DNA of 64,000 bases from Vespa crabro (GCF_910589235.1 NC_060965.1:2625901-2689900), one strand, 5' to 3'. Shown: positions 38,801 to 48,094, counted from the stretch's first letter. Notes: generated from the letters alone by a model not told the origin. Program-made: numbers and translations.

Positions 38801-41800
38801 CACCCTCTCTCTCTCTCTCTCTCCGTTCCCTCTCTACCTCATTCTTTTTTTTTCTCCCGGAAGATAATTTCGTAAATATCAACCGCGAATTCGGAGAGGG
38901 TGGACTTGCACGAGAGAGCAAAAATACGACGGCATTTACGAGTCGTCGGGCCGTTCGCGCGGCCGCCAGGAAAAATAAATAATCTCGATATTTATCTTCC
39001 CTCCCACGCTATAAGGAGCGCGAGAGCCAGAAGAAGAGAGAAAGAAAGAGATGAAAAGAGGGAAGCCGCAAACGGATTCAGAGTAAAAGACTTTCCTCTG
39101 ATATCGCTTCTTAAATTATTTCTTCCTCCCCTTTCACTCCTCACGTTTCTTGACGTTTCTTCTTCTTCTTCTTCTTCTTCTTCTTCCTCCTCTTGAATCT
39201 TTTATTCTTCTTTTTTTTTTTTTTACTTCTCTCCATCTCCGACAAGATTTTCGGTAGACAAATTCCAGAGAAAAAGAGAGCCGATGCGACAAAGAGGTAG
39301 GCGTGGCTCAAGACCAACGCCCATTTTATGTTAATGTTTTCCTCGCGTTTCTGCTGCATCGATGAGGACAGGTAGCTGACGGTAGCTCCTGTCGTCGACT
39401 TGTTCGGAATTTGCTACGAACCAGTCTCGTGAGCACGGAACACCTTACACGAAACGAACATCGAGTTATGAAAAAGAATCTTTATCTTTTTTTATTAACG
39501 TTAGGAGTATAGATTCTTTTTTTTTTGTTTTTTTGTTTTTTTTTTTCAATAATTATTCATTCCCTTTACATTCATATTAAATCAAATACAAGCATTATTT
39601 ATAATAAGATACGAATGAACTTGTACGTGTCAAGTATCCCCTATTCATGATTTAACATTCTTAACAATTTTTTCAATAATTCATAATAAAAGTGTTCGAT
39701 TGGATTGGACGAAGTCAATTAAAAAAAAAAAAAAAAAAAAAAGAATAGAAATTTTAAAAAGAAAAACGATAGCGTTTTCAAATAAATGTACGAAACGTTT
39801 CAATTGGAATCTTATCGAAATGTGTTACATGTACGAGTACGAATGGCAATGTTAAAAGGAGAAAGAGAAAGAGAGAGGAAATGGTAGAAATACCGATGTC
39901 TCGCGAACGACGATAATAGGGTCGTTAACACTGGCAAAGAGAAAGAAAAGATACGAACTATAGGGAGAAAGAGAAAAGAGAAAGAGAAAGAGAAGAATGA
40001 GATAGAAATAGACAGAAAGATGTTCTAGGAGTAGGTGGAAAGAAAGCAAAAAAGGAAAGAAAAAAAAAAAATAAAGAAGAGAGAAAGAGAAAACGAGAGG
40101 GAGGACACTTGTGTACGTGGTTGTATACTCCTCGTAATGTGCAGTACGCTCACGTAATTAACCATACGTGAGAAGGTTGTAGGTATTACGCGAGAGCCGA
40201 GAAGCGAGTCGACGAGTCGTCCATAAGTGGGAAATAAGAGAGCCTTTGTTTCGAAGGGTCTCTCGCTCTTCGAGAAATTCTCGATATTCCCTCTTCGCTC
40301 TAACCCTCTCTTTCCATCACTATTTTTATCTCTCTCTTTCTCTCTCTCTCTCTCTTTCTCTCTCTGTCTTTCTTTCTTTCTCTTTCTATCTATCTCTTTC
40401 TTTTTCATTCTCTCCCTCTCTCTCTCTCTCTCTCTTTCTATCTCTCCCTTTCTCATGTAGTGCGAGGGCGAGTCTTTTCGTCGTTGCTCGCGGTCGAACG
40501 GTCGAATAGAACGAGCCTTGTTTCGAAGCAGCTCGCCGCCAACTGGACAAATCTCCTCTTCTCCTCCTCCTTCTCCTTCATCCTCTTCCTCCTCCTCCTC
40601 CCCTTCTTCCTCTGTAAGAAGACAGTGGGTGAGTCGCGAACGCTCAAAGAATATTACGAACGGGTCTTGTCTCTTCTAACGATGCGTTATCCTCAAAATG
40701 AAATAACCGACATAGCTCAGAGAACCTTTTGCAATGCCGCTCCGATCTGAGTCTCTCTTTTATATACATGAGATATGTCTCATCTTTTTGCTCTCGAATA
40801 CACTGTCACAACATCGTAACTCGATCGTCCATATCATATCGAACTATAATTATTAGTAATTAGTATAGAATAGGATATACGTAATAATGTCTATGGTTAA
40901 ACAATGAATTAAGTGGATAATTGAGAAAATTTTAACAAATTAAATATATGTAATAATTATAAAAGATTAAGAGAAAATATTTATATTGAGTAAAAAATAA
41001 TTTCAATTAAATTAAAAAAAAAATATATATATATATATAGATTTAAGACTGTGTAACAATGAAATTTTATTTATATTTTTTTAGGTGATAAAAGGCAACA
41101 CAAATACATACCTGGAGTCGAAGCACGAGCTAGATCCACCAATGTGGGCGAGCAAAGTACGATTCCTACCGTATAGTTATCATCGTCGTACAGTTTGCAT
41201 GAGAGTCGAGTTGTACGGTTGTCCTTGGAACGACGGTATCGTTTCATATTCGATGCCTCAAGGAGACAAGCGAAGTAACTGGGAGTTCTTTGATGCTACT
41301 TACGATGGTTACTGGGACGGTCAGCTACTACGAGGATTAGGTCAACTAACCGACGGCAAGATCGGCCCGGATAATTTCAAGATGAGCTACTACGATTACG
41401 ATCGTGGTCAAGGTTGGGTCGGCTGGAGGAATGATACTCGTTCGGGTCATCCGCTCGAGATCAAATTTGAATTCGACCACGTCAGAGAGTTTTCAGCCGT
41501 TCACATTTACTGCAATAATCAGTTCACCAAGGAAGTACAAGTGAGTTTAATAAGAAACTTCATTACGTGCTTGAAGATTAACATAAATTTTAAGAAGATT
41601 CGAAATTTTATAAAATACTTAAGTAACTTTCTCACAAAAATAGAAAATATTATAAAATTGTTATCCGTAACAACAAGTTGTTTGTTAACATTAATTAGAA
41701 CTTTAATGGATTTTATCGTTAAATTAATAATCGGATTATATATTTTCCAAAGTTATGTAATTAGTGAAAATACTATAAAGAAAAGTTAATAACAAAACAT

Positions 41801-42859
41801 CTAATGATGTCATATGCGCAACCATGAAATATTACAAAAGTGATCGTCTATGTATTAAATTTTCCTAGTCGCGTTAATATACACGATGACTTCATCGTTC
41901 TTTCCAAGTTCTCGCATGTCTGCCCCGCTAACTTTCTTTTCGATCGATAACATCGCGCATAACATACACGCGACTCATGAACATATAGTGAATTCCTGAA
42001 CGTATAGTGACGATCATTGATGTACTTTGTCTTTCTTTCTCGTATCAACTTGCTGCCTATTTCTCCCCGACATTCTTTATACTTACCAAGAACAACGAAC
42101 AGTATAACTCCACGTAGCCGTATTTTCTCCAATATTTTTTTACGAATTTTCTCTATCAAACGCAACATTTCTTTGCTCGTTCAACAATGAACACTCGCGT
42201 ACATTCTCACACTGGTTACTAACTTATTAAAGATATTACTTGCGTCCGTCTTACCACCGCCGTACACAGAGAACCTATTATTTCCATGACTTTCACGAAA
42301 CTTTATCGTTAGACGAAGTTACATGCTCTTCGTCGTTGCTTCGAACAATCCTCGGGAGTCTTGGAAATATCGAAAAATTCGAACGATGAAACTTTCCGGA
42401 TAACAGCGGGCTCAGAAATGTCTGCAGACATAGAAGTATATAATATGCGCGTGACGAAGAGGAAATTGGAAGACCCTCGGGCGACTTTCCGTTTGCACCA
42501 AAATGGCGACCAAAGGAAAACGGACGGAGGGAGAGAAAAGAATAGAGAAAGAAAGAAAGGAAAAAACGTGAATAGGAGGAGGAGCTTACGCGAGAATGAT
42601 AGTTCGTGGAAAGGAAAAAGGTAGTGAGAAAAAAGAGAAAGAACCATAAATATAGACTCGGGTTGAAAACCCATACGAAGGAGGGAGATATCCAGCGCAA
42701 AGCTTTAATCCGTGCCCGGAAAAGACGAGGGTGGTATGTACGGCATAGAATCCAGTTTTCACGTTGGAGTCAAGGTCGAGGTTGTAGGATGGTTAACGAG
42801 GCGCAACAACGGTTAGCCTCTGGCTTTGCTAGCTGGAATGAGATAGAATGAAATAGAAT

Positions 42860-42895
<36 letters not shown>

Positions 42896-45511
42896 CAGAA
42901 AGAGAGATAGGGTGAGCCGTAGTTAGGAGAAAGCTTCTTTTGCTTGTTGGCATTAACGCGTAGGGATTCTCAGCGACGGTGTTTGGCCCTTCCGCGAAAA
43001 TTTTCCAACTCACGTTGGGATCTCTCTATATAATGGGCCGCGAAACACTCTCCTACCGGTATCAAGATTTATTTGAATGGAGCGCCTCATTACCCAGCCC
43101 GGGAGCCGATTGTATAGCCGCGACCAAGCGAGTGAGAGGGAACGAGCATGATGAGTGGAAGAAGAGAGGAGGATAGCTAGTAGCTTGGGTAGGCAGTAGA
43201 AACGCTCAGCAACGTAGATTCAAGAAGGGTGGAAGAGTAGGTTCGAAGGGAGCAAGGTAACATCGCGAGAGCTTTTTCTCTCTCTCTCTCGTTCTCTCAT
43301 ATACACAATGGTGGCAAGCAACGATCCGGAGAGTACAGATACGCCACGTATTCGAATACAATACCGGTAGTCTGGCAAATCGGCAGTACTTAGATGTATA
43401 GGAGAGTCTAGAGGAAAGAGAGAGAGAGAGAGAAAGAGAGAAGAGTAGTTGGCAACCTTCTCAACCCATTCCACTTTTGAACAACTCCTTCTATTAACAA
43501 GCGAGTGCCCACTTGCACGGATAGGACACGTCTCCTGAAAGACACTGCACTTCAAAGCGTAGTCAGTAGTCTTCCGTCTTCGTCTTTCTTTCTTCTTCAA
43601 GTTGGTGTTTCTATCTCTCTGAGGAGAAGACGAAAATCCATGAACCTCATCTTAGACGGAGTTTGATAATCTGGGTTTTGTAATCTTCGCTTTCGTGTAC
43701 CACGTACCAGCCCTAGTTCTCGTGCTATCTCTCTTCGTTTATCTGTCGGTTCCTCCTCTTCACGATCTTCTTCAACTAGTAAGAGACCCGAATTAGCATT
43801 CCGCGCGTATTCGCTTCTTCGATCCTGATGCATCAGCGTTAAGGTCGTTATCCGTTCTCTCTTCTTCTTTCTCTCACTCACTCGCTCACTCACTCATTCA
43901 CTCGCTTTCTCATTCATTCCCTCTCTTGCACGATGGTGATAACGATAATAGCCTTTGATTATATCCATAATCGAGTGCGCTTTAAGCGCTCGTAATAGCG
44001 TTAATAAGCGATATTTGCCGATTTAACGAGAGTTGAGATTGACTGCGTTAACGCGACGAGACTGCTAACGTCCTTGCAAGCGACGTAGGCGGATTACAAG
44101 CGAATAAGAGAATTCACCAATGTTTTGTTCTTTCTCGCTTAGGTGTTCTCCGAAGTGAGCATCATGTTCAGCGTGGGTGGCAAGTATTACACTGGCGATC
44201 CAATCGTCTATTCATATATGGAAGATAAGATTTTTGAACAATCGAGAAATATCACTATCAAACTTCATCATCGAATTGGAAAATTTGTCAAATTGAGGTT
44301 TAGCTTCGCTGCTAAATGGATAATGATCAGTGAAATCACTTTTGATTCCGGTAAGCTTTTCAAATTCTATTCTACACGTAATCTCAAAACTTTTACGATC
44401 TTTTAATCACTTTATCGTCTACCTCAAATGTTGCAGATATCGCGCATGGTAATTTTACTCCAGAAGTTCCGCCTACAACCGAAGCTCCACGAAGTCGTGA
44501 TCGAAATTCTGCTCGAGACAATCCCTTGCAAGCCGAAGTTCCCGTCGCTAAACAAGATGATCCTACATATATGGCCGTAATCATAGGAGTTTTAGCAGCA
44601 GTCATTTTGCTTTTAGCAGTTGCTATTTTTCTCATAGTGTCACGTCATCGACAAAGAAAAAACTTTGCCAGTCCCTTAGGTGCGAAAAGTGCAATTCCTT
44701 CGAGCAACCATCAGCATTTATCACCCGAATCAGCTTATGGAACAACGGAGAAGGATCCTTCTTTGATGACGTATAGAGTAGAGGAATTAGACGATCGGTA
44801 TGCTGGAACGAAATTAACGACCCTACCACGTGATCTCAATGATCGATTATTGGGAGATGTTAGATTGGACGAATATCAGGAACCCTTCCACGAGAACAAG
44901 TATCGAGAGCCTCCTCATGCTGCTTATTACGGATACAGCACCGTCGTTATAGACAACAAGGATCTTCACGACAGCGTTGAACAATCTGGTAAGTGGAAAC
45001 TTTTCTTCGTCGGCAAATATACGTTCTTGACTTCAATAGAATCTTTTATATTTTATTTCAAAATATTACGAATAATTAAAAATCCTTAAATAATTTCTTA
45101 TTGTATTATTGTTCTTATTAATAATAATTCATAACTATCAAACGATTAATTTTGCCGTGTTCGTGATACTCTTTTTCGAGTCACTAATGTTGATTCGTGT
45201 GGTCTATATCGTGCAGATGCCACCTACGATTACGCGGTACCAATGCCTGTGCCTAGCGTGAGCAGCGATCAAGATAGCGTATTTTCCAAGTCGTCATCCA
45301 GAGGCAGTGCGAAGGTAAGCACTCGGTCTTTCCGAATTTTAATCTCACAATAGCCGACGTTGTTTGATAAAATCGTGCAGGCATACTAGACAGTTCAATA
45401 AAATTTTCTTAAAAGTAAGATAATTTTTAAAAATATAATATAATATGTATTAATTCATCTTAATCTTCAATTTTATTTGAGAGATCCATATTTTTACTGT
45501 TCAAAATAATG

Positions 45512-45551
<40 letters not shown>

Positions 45552-45866
45552 TCAATCTCTCTTTATTATTATTATCTGAATAATAATTTTTTTTCTCAAA
45601 TATGTTTACTTTTCTCGGAATATTTCGATCGTATAGATCAAGTAAGTTTCAAAACAAACAGAAGAGAGAATTCTAATGAATCATCGTTGTCCTCTTAGGC
45701 GTGTTTACAGAGCTTTTTTCCACCTCCCCCACCACCGATGAGTGCTCCACCACCACGCGGCTCGAACAATCTGACATACTCCAATCCTCCGAGTCCAGAG
45801 CCAGTGTGCGAACGCGAACGCAGAGGAAGCAAACGCAGAGAACACTCCCTTCATAGATATGCGTAA
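24975..45866 (+). CDS. Ddr: Discoidin domain receptor (collagen receptor family), eight-exon model ending without a kinase domain
   Basis: Joined from exons 24975-25059, 31564-31669, 35082-35313, 41085-41540, 44143-44350, 44437-44988, 45217-45314 and 45699-45866. All introns are GT-AG and all phases agree, giving 634 residues. Seen in the translation: hydrophobic signal peptide (about 1-25), discoidin (F5/8 type C) domain C31-C187 with motifs GGAWCPK (71-77) and CMRVELYGC (179-187), DS-like domain about 189-363, stalk, membrane helix about 408-430, and a cytoplasmic tail with many tyrosines and FPPPP at 586-590. Known for the family: DDRs are collagen-binding receptor tyrosine kinases at the plasma membrane, usually about 850-900 residues with a C-terminal kinase. 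Odd here: TAA at 45864-45866 stops the protein before any kinase domain. This may be a kinase-less insect DDR-like protein, a short isoform, or an incomplete model whose kinase exons lie outside the window. Family assignment is firm; the 3' end is not. Confidence 0.93.
25839..25863. repeat. Poly-A run
   Basis: 25 consecutive A residues in intron 1. No retrotransposon sequence was recognised next to it. Confidence 0.95.
26320..26374. repeat. (GA)n microsatellite
   Basis: GA run with one AGGA interruption. Confidence 0.95.
27343..27392. repeat. (CT)n microsatellite
   Basis: CT run with one CGCT interruption. Confidence 0.94.
27932..27975. repeat. (AT)n microsatellite
   Basis: Perfect AT alternation of 44 bp. 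Confidence 0.96.
28060..28640. promoter_or_regulatory. G+C-rich island with GC box inside Ddr intron 1
   Basis: This stretch is clearly richer in G+C and CpG than the surrounding intron and includes a GC-box-like gaggggcgggtc at about 28189-28200. Long open frames on the minus strand here follow from the base composition. It could be an internal promoter or enhancer; no TATA or initiator was identified. Confidence 0.2.
29464..29524. repeat. (GA)n followed by (GGGAAA)n
   Basis: A GA run to 29497 passes into about four GGGAAA hexamers. Confidence 0.94.
30799..30846. repeat. (GA)n microsatellite
   Basis: GA run with one AAGAG interruption near its end. Confidence 0.95.
31564..31669 (+). CDS. 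Ddr: Ddr coding exon 2: start of the discoidin domain
   Basis: Acceptor ttttcag ends at 31563 and donor gtgagt begins at 31670. It encodes residues 29-63 and two bases of 64. The sequence SQCIAPLGMES then AIPDADITASSSF is the typical N-terminal strand set of the DDR discoidin domain. C31 is the expected partner of C187. The IPDxDITASSSF stretch borders the collagen-binding loops in vertebrate DDRs. Confidence 0.95.
33463..33541. repeat. CT-rich imperfect microsatellite
   Basis: CT run with TTTCT and TGTCT interruptions in intron 2. Confidence 0.92.
33758..34040. repeat. Long polypyrimidine block with (CT)n core
   Basis: About 280 bp of nearly pure pyrimidine, with a perfect CT core at 33809-33860. 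Three forward frames stay open through it as Leu/Ser/Phe-rich artefacts. Confidence 0.93.
34119..34196. repeat. GA-rich block
   Basis: A GA run with GGGA interruptions, complementary in sense to the CT block just upstream. Confidence 0.93.
34617..34696. repeat. (GTC)n trinucleotide repeat with flanking inverted repeats
   Basis: About 26 units with GTA and GTT interruptions. CACCATCG (34612-34619) and CGATGGTG (34701-34708) flank it as an 8-bp inverted repeat. It lies in intron 2, about 390 bp before exon 3; the poly-Asp and poly-Arg frames are artefacts. Confidence 0.93.
35082..35313 (+). CDS. Ddr: Ddr coding exon 3: core of the discoidin domain
   Basis: Acceptor actttttccag ends at 35081 and donor gtgagt begins at 35314. 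It encodes residues 64-141, ending in phase 0. GGAWCPK at 71-77 supplies C75, the expected partner of C179. EWLEIDLHTVHMITGTGTQG is the conserved F5/8 type C core: an aromatic residue, then LxxDL, then a xxTQGR turn at about 101-106. YLLEYWRPKLGKWVRYRD gives the following strands. Confidence 0.96.
35840..35906. repeat. (CT)n microsatellite followed by short CA and CACT repeats
   Basis: CT run with one TGTC unit, followed by a short CA stretch and ACTC units to about 35936. Confidence 0.94.
37805..37854 (+). other. Palindrome plus stem-loop in Ddr intron 3
   Basis: 37805-37818 (ATCGTACGTACGAT) is a perfect 14-bp palindrome. Overlapping it, 37813-37817 pairs with 37850-37854 and, after a 2x2 internal loop, 37820-37831 pairs with 37836-37847 (one G-T pair), leaving a four-base loop. 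The sequence is not a simple repeat. Shorter than usual pre-miRNA hairpins; function unknown. Confidence 0.4.
38786..38823. repeat. Compound (CA)n(CT)n microsatellite
   Basis: CA units switch directly to CT units. Confidence 0.93.
39157..39190. repeat. (CTT)n trinucleotide repeat
   Basis: About 11 CTT units. Confidence 0.93.
39721..39742. repeat. Poly-A run
   Basis: 22 consecutive A residues in intron 3. Confidence 0.95.
40329..40448. repeat. CT-rich imperfect microsatellite
   Basis: Long pyrimidine tract of CT and CTTT units. Confidence 0.92.
41085..41540 (+). CDS. Ddr: Ddr coding exon 4: end of discoidin domain and first half of DS-like domain
   Basis: Acceptor tttttttag ends at 41084 and donor gtgagt begins at 41541. 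It encodes residues 142-293, phase 0 at both ends. RTVCMRVELYGC (176-187) closes the discoidin domain. WNDGIVSYSMPQGD opens the DS-like domain known from DDR1/2, followed by a conserved GLGQLTDGKIG (225-235) and GWVGWRND (251-258). N257-D-T is a potential N-glycosylation site. C284 lies in HIYCNNQF, matching a family motif. The frame stays open to a stop at 41787-41789 inside the intron, so the apparent ORF is longer than the exon. Confidence 0.96.
41541..44142 (+). other. Ddr: Ddr intron 4 (about 2.6 kb)
   Basis: Bounded by gtgagt and tctcgcttag. The receptor frame stays open for 82 codons past the donor, to a stop at 41787-41789. The middle (42300-43300) is richer in G+C, with GA tracts. 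No other gene was recognised. Confidence 0.85.
42858..42893. repeat. (GA)n microsatellite
   Basis: GA run in intron 4 with one AAAGA interruption. Confidence 0.92.
44143..44350 (+). CDS. Ddr: Ddr coding exon 5: second half of DS-like domain
   Basis: Acceptor ttctcgcttag ends at 44142 and donor gtaagc begins at 44351. It encodes residues 294-362 plus one base. VFSEVSIMFSVGGKYY and LRFSFAAKWIMISEITFDS match the C-terminal strands of the DDR DS-like domain. N329-I-T is a potential glycosylation site. The exon has no cysteine, although the family usually has one in the segment corresponding to FVKLRF; C284 in exon 4 would then be unpaired. Confidence 0.94.
44351..44436 (+). other. Ddr: Ddr intron 5 (86 bp)
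   Basis: A compact intron between gtaagc at 44351 and ttgcag ending at 44436. It joins the end of the DS-like domain to the stalk exon and preserves frame in phase 1. Confidence 0.9.
44437..44988 (+). CDS. Ddr: Ddr coding exon 6: stalk, transmembrane helix and juxtamembrane tail
   Basis: Acceptor ttgcag ends at 44436 and donor gtaagt begins at 44989. Encodes residues 363-546 plus one base. A Pro/Thr/Glu-rich stalk (about 363-405) carries the sequon N368-F-T. The membrane segment YMAVIIGVLAAVILLLAVAI and what follows (about 407-430) has a small-xxx-small G413/A417 pair. RHRQRK (432-437) gives the positive-inside anchor. The tail has many tyrosines, including DEYQEP (Y509), KYREPP (Y518) and YYGY (526-529), plausible phosphorylation and SH2/PTB docking sites in this family. 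Confidence 0.95.
45217..45314 (+). CDS. Ddr: Ddr coding exon 7: juxtamembrane segment with TYDYAVP motif
   Basis: Acceptor tcgtgcag ends at 45216 and donor gtaagc begins at 45315. It encodes residues 547-579, ending in phase 0. DATYDYAVPMPVP supplies Y550 and Y552 and resembles the YAVP/YSVP motif in vertebrate DDR juxtamembrane regions. A serine-rich stretch (SVSSDQDSVFSKSSSRGS) follows. Confidence 0.9.
45516..45550. repeat. (CA)n microsatellite
   Basis: About 17 AC units in intron 7, close to the exon 8 acceptor. CA repeats near splice sites can affect splicing in animals. Confidence 0.95.
45699..45866 (+). CDS. Ddr: Ddr coding exon 8: proline-rich tail with FPPPP motif and in-frame stop
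   Basis: Acceptor tgtcctcttag ends at 45698. It encodes residues 580-634 and TAA at 45864-45866. SFFPPPPPPMSAPPP (584-598) contains FPPPP, the core of ligands for Ena/VASP-type EVH1 domains, and could also bind SH3 domains. LTYSNPPSPEP follows, then a basic segment CERERRGSKRREHSLHRYA. Vertebrate DDRs have a proline run followed by HYAEADI shortly before the kinase, so the closing HRYA looks like the start of that motif cut by the stop. A gtaaaa at 45863 could act as a donor that removes the stop. This can be the true last exon or an internal exon read through its donor. Confidence 0.8.
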   Translation, partial: ACLQSFFPPPPPPMSAPPPRGSNNLTYSNPPSPEPVCERERRGSKRREHSLHRYA

Positions 45867-45942
45867 AATCGCACGACACATGTTCATCCATACATACATA
45901 CATATACATAAACAATGAAGCACACGCGCGCGCATTCTTCAG

Positions 45943-45975
45943 GGATATACGCAAAACGTGTCGAAGGTTACAGAG
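45943..45975 (+). other. Ddr: Possible 33-nt microexon just after the Ddr stop
   Basis: Acceptor gcattcttcag ends at 45942 and donor gtacgt begins at 45976. If exon 8 is spliced from the gtaaaa at 45863, an 80-nt intron is removed along with the stop. The frame then reads HRYA followed by DIRKTCRRLQ, which recalls HYAEADI of vertebrate DDRs. It is weak because the donor at 45863 is not strong. Confidence 0.25.
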
Positions 45976-46492
45976 GTACGTTAATTACTATACTTGATTA
46001 ATTACACTACTCTTTGATCTTCGTTTAATTTCAACTTATTAAACGATATTTCTTTTTTAACTTTCAAGTAATGGTTCAAGTAATCTGTAATAAGGAAAAT
46101 ACAAATATGTGTATATACTATCCTACATCAGTGACCCGTTGATCATTCACACATTGTTATATCATTTTTAATCGTCATAATTATAAGTTAATTAATATTG
46201 CGTAGTTATTATAAAATCATGAATTCTTATATGAATATAATTGAAATGGAGCAAATTTAACACGTATAATAACACGACAAAAGCAATGAAGATCAAGCAA
46301 TACGTTTTACTCTATCAAATGCGTCCTCGCACGATGAGTCTTATGGGAAACACACGAAATCGTATGTGTTCGCATGAAAGATCTAACAAATTTCAAATTT
46401 ATTTCGTTTTTCTTCGACGTGCACTGCCATTGACGCACTATAAACAATGTAATCGTAGTTAAGCGTTAATATTCGAGAATATAGTATGTGTG

Positions 46493-46495
<3 letters not shown>

Positions 46496-46529
<34 letters not shown>
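46496..46529. repeat. (TA)n microsatellite with TATATG tail
   Basis: TA run followed by three TATATG-type units. Confidence 0.94.
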
Positions 46530-46535
<6 letters not shown>

Positions 46536-46998
46536 GTATATGTATATACATACTAAACAAGTAGTTAGATAAAACGGGCGTAATTCTCACGGTTGTATTA
46601 CACGAAATTAGCATATCAGATTTTAATAATGATAATCGCGATAATTACCGATCCTTAACTCTTCTGGAAATTCAACGTCGCGACACGTTTCCTTTATAAA
46701 TGGATTTTGGGAGAGAAAAAAAAAAAAAGAAAAAAAATCCAATGATTTGTGTATGAAAAAAGAAAGAAAAAGAAAGACAAAGAGAAAGAGAATAAGATAA
46801 TAATAGATGTGCTCGTAGTATCGACGGATCGAACGAGGAACAGCCAATCAAGATCGAACGTAATTCATTCGAGCTACTCGAATACTTAAGACATATCTTT
46901 TGTAGAATGATAATACATACTCGTATTATAGTAATGGGCTGCTTCGATTTTTTATAGGATTACGTCGTTTCTCGTTACTCGTAAAGATCTATCTCACT

Positions 46999-47009
46999 CT
47001 CTCTCTCTA

Positions 47010-47072
<63 letters not shown>
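46999..47072. repeat. Compound (CT)n(TCTA)n repeat
   Basis: CT units pass at 47043 into about seven perfect TCTA tetramers. Confidence 0.94.
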
Positions 47073-47073
<1 letters not shown>

Positions 47074-47464
47074 GCTCACTGCCATTGTATTCCGGATGTC
47101 ACACGATCATTTTTATTATCGTACAATCCTTACTTTTGTTCCTAATTCTCTTTCTCCTTTATCTTAATATTAAGATGATCGGAATACGCTTGATCTTTAA
47201 CTTCGAACGCTTTAAACGCGTCGTTAAGAGATACGCGAGAAAGGACGTAGAACATTTGTATATATTTTACGTATCTACTTTGTAAGAAGAAAAATAATAA
47301 TAAAAGAAAAACAAAGGAGAAAGAATGTTAACGCGTAATAAAACTAATCGAGATAACTGACGGATTTCCAGAACGAGTAAAGCTAATGATTCGCTCTATT
47401 CGGCACGCATGTGCAACAAGATCGAGCTCACTATCGATTCGAGTCCGACCGAAAGATATACACA

Positions 47465-47467
<3 letters not shown>

Positions 47468-47522
<55 letters not shown>
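47468..47522. repeat. (AT)n microsatellite
   Basis: 55 bp of perfect AT alternation. Confidence 0.96.
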
Positions 47523-47523
<1 letters not shown>

Positions 47524-47901
47524 TATATTCATATATATTCATATATGTATAATATGTGTATATATATGTGTCTACAATTACACAAAGAAAAGAGAGAAAG
47601 AGGGTTAAAAAAAAGTAATGTCGAGCTTGATTAATCGAATATTTATTCGAAAGAACGTCGGCACGAGCGAAGGATAATTAATCGCTCGGTTTAGAGCGCT
47701 TTTACGAGCGTTGTGGACCAGATCGATCCATCGAAAAAGCGTCGGGACAATATAGCGAGCTTTGATCTCGAATCTTAGCTAAGACTGACGTTTGGATAAA
47801 AATAATGAATATGTATATTATATTAAAATAATGAACTTTATCCGATCCTCTTCCCGATACAACGGGCTGAGACGCTTGCGCGCGCGCTTCCTTTATCGTG
47901 T

Positions 47902-48024
47902 TATATACAGGATGTCCTATATAAAACGGAACATTTAAATATTAACATAGACAAATATTACAGGACAAAATTGTACTGTTTAAAATATAATAATGTGGAC
48001 ATTTTACGTGACACCCTGTATATA
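47902..48024. mobile_element. Short MITE-like element with terminal inverted repeats
   Basis: The left end tatatacaggatgtc (47902-47916) and the reverse complement of the right end (48010-48024, tatatacagggtgtc) agree at 14 of 15 positions, and weaker similarity continues inward. The element is about 123 bp, A+T-rich and has no coding capacity. TATA on both sides could be part of the repeat or a target duplication. This looks like a nonautonomous DNA element; its family is not assigned. It lies downstream of the receptor stop, in putative 3' UTR or intron. Confidence 0.5.
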
Positions 48025-48037
48025 CATACATACATAC

Positions 48038-48038
<1 letters not shown>

Positions 48039-48089
<51 letters not shown>
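48039..48089. repeat. (TA)n microsatellite beside the MITE-like element
   Basis: TA run starting 14 bp after the right inverted repeat; ATAC units lie between. Confidence 0.95.

Positions 48090-48094
<5 letters not shown>

Larger units (their letters stand above)
35314..41084 (+). other. Ddr: Ddr intron 3 (about 5.8 kb)
   Basis: Bounded by gtgagt and tttttttag. It contains CT, CA, CTT and poly-A/T tracts and, near 37805-37854, a palindrome joined to a strong hairpin in otherwise complex sequence. No nested gene was recognised. Confidence 0.85.
44989..45698 (+). other. Ddr: Ddr introns 6 (44989-45216) and 7 (45315-45698)
   Basis: Two short introns flank exon 7 (45217-45314). Intron 6 starts gtaagt and ends gtgcag; intron 7 starts gtaagc and ends cctcttag and contains a CA repeat at 45516-45550. 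Retaining intron 6 would add about 33 residues before a stop at 45087-45089. Confidence 0.88.

Noticed and set aside
41085..41789. One continuous 234-codon frame treated as a single-exon gene
   Set aside because: Its first 152 codons are Ddr exon 4 and end at a good donor. The rest is intronic, A+T-rich and Lys/Ile-rich.
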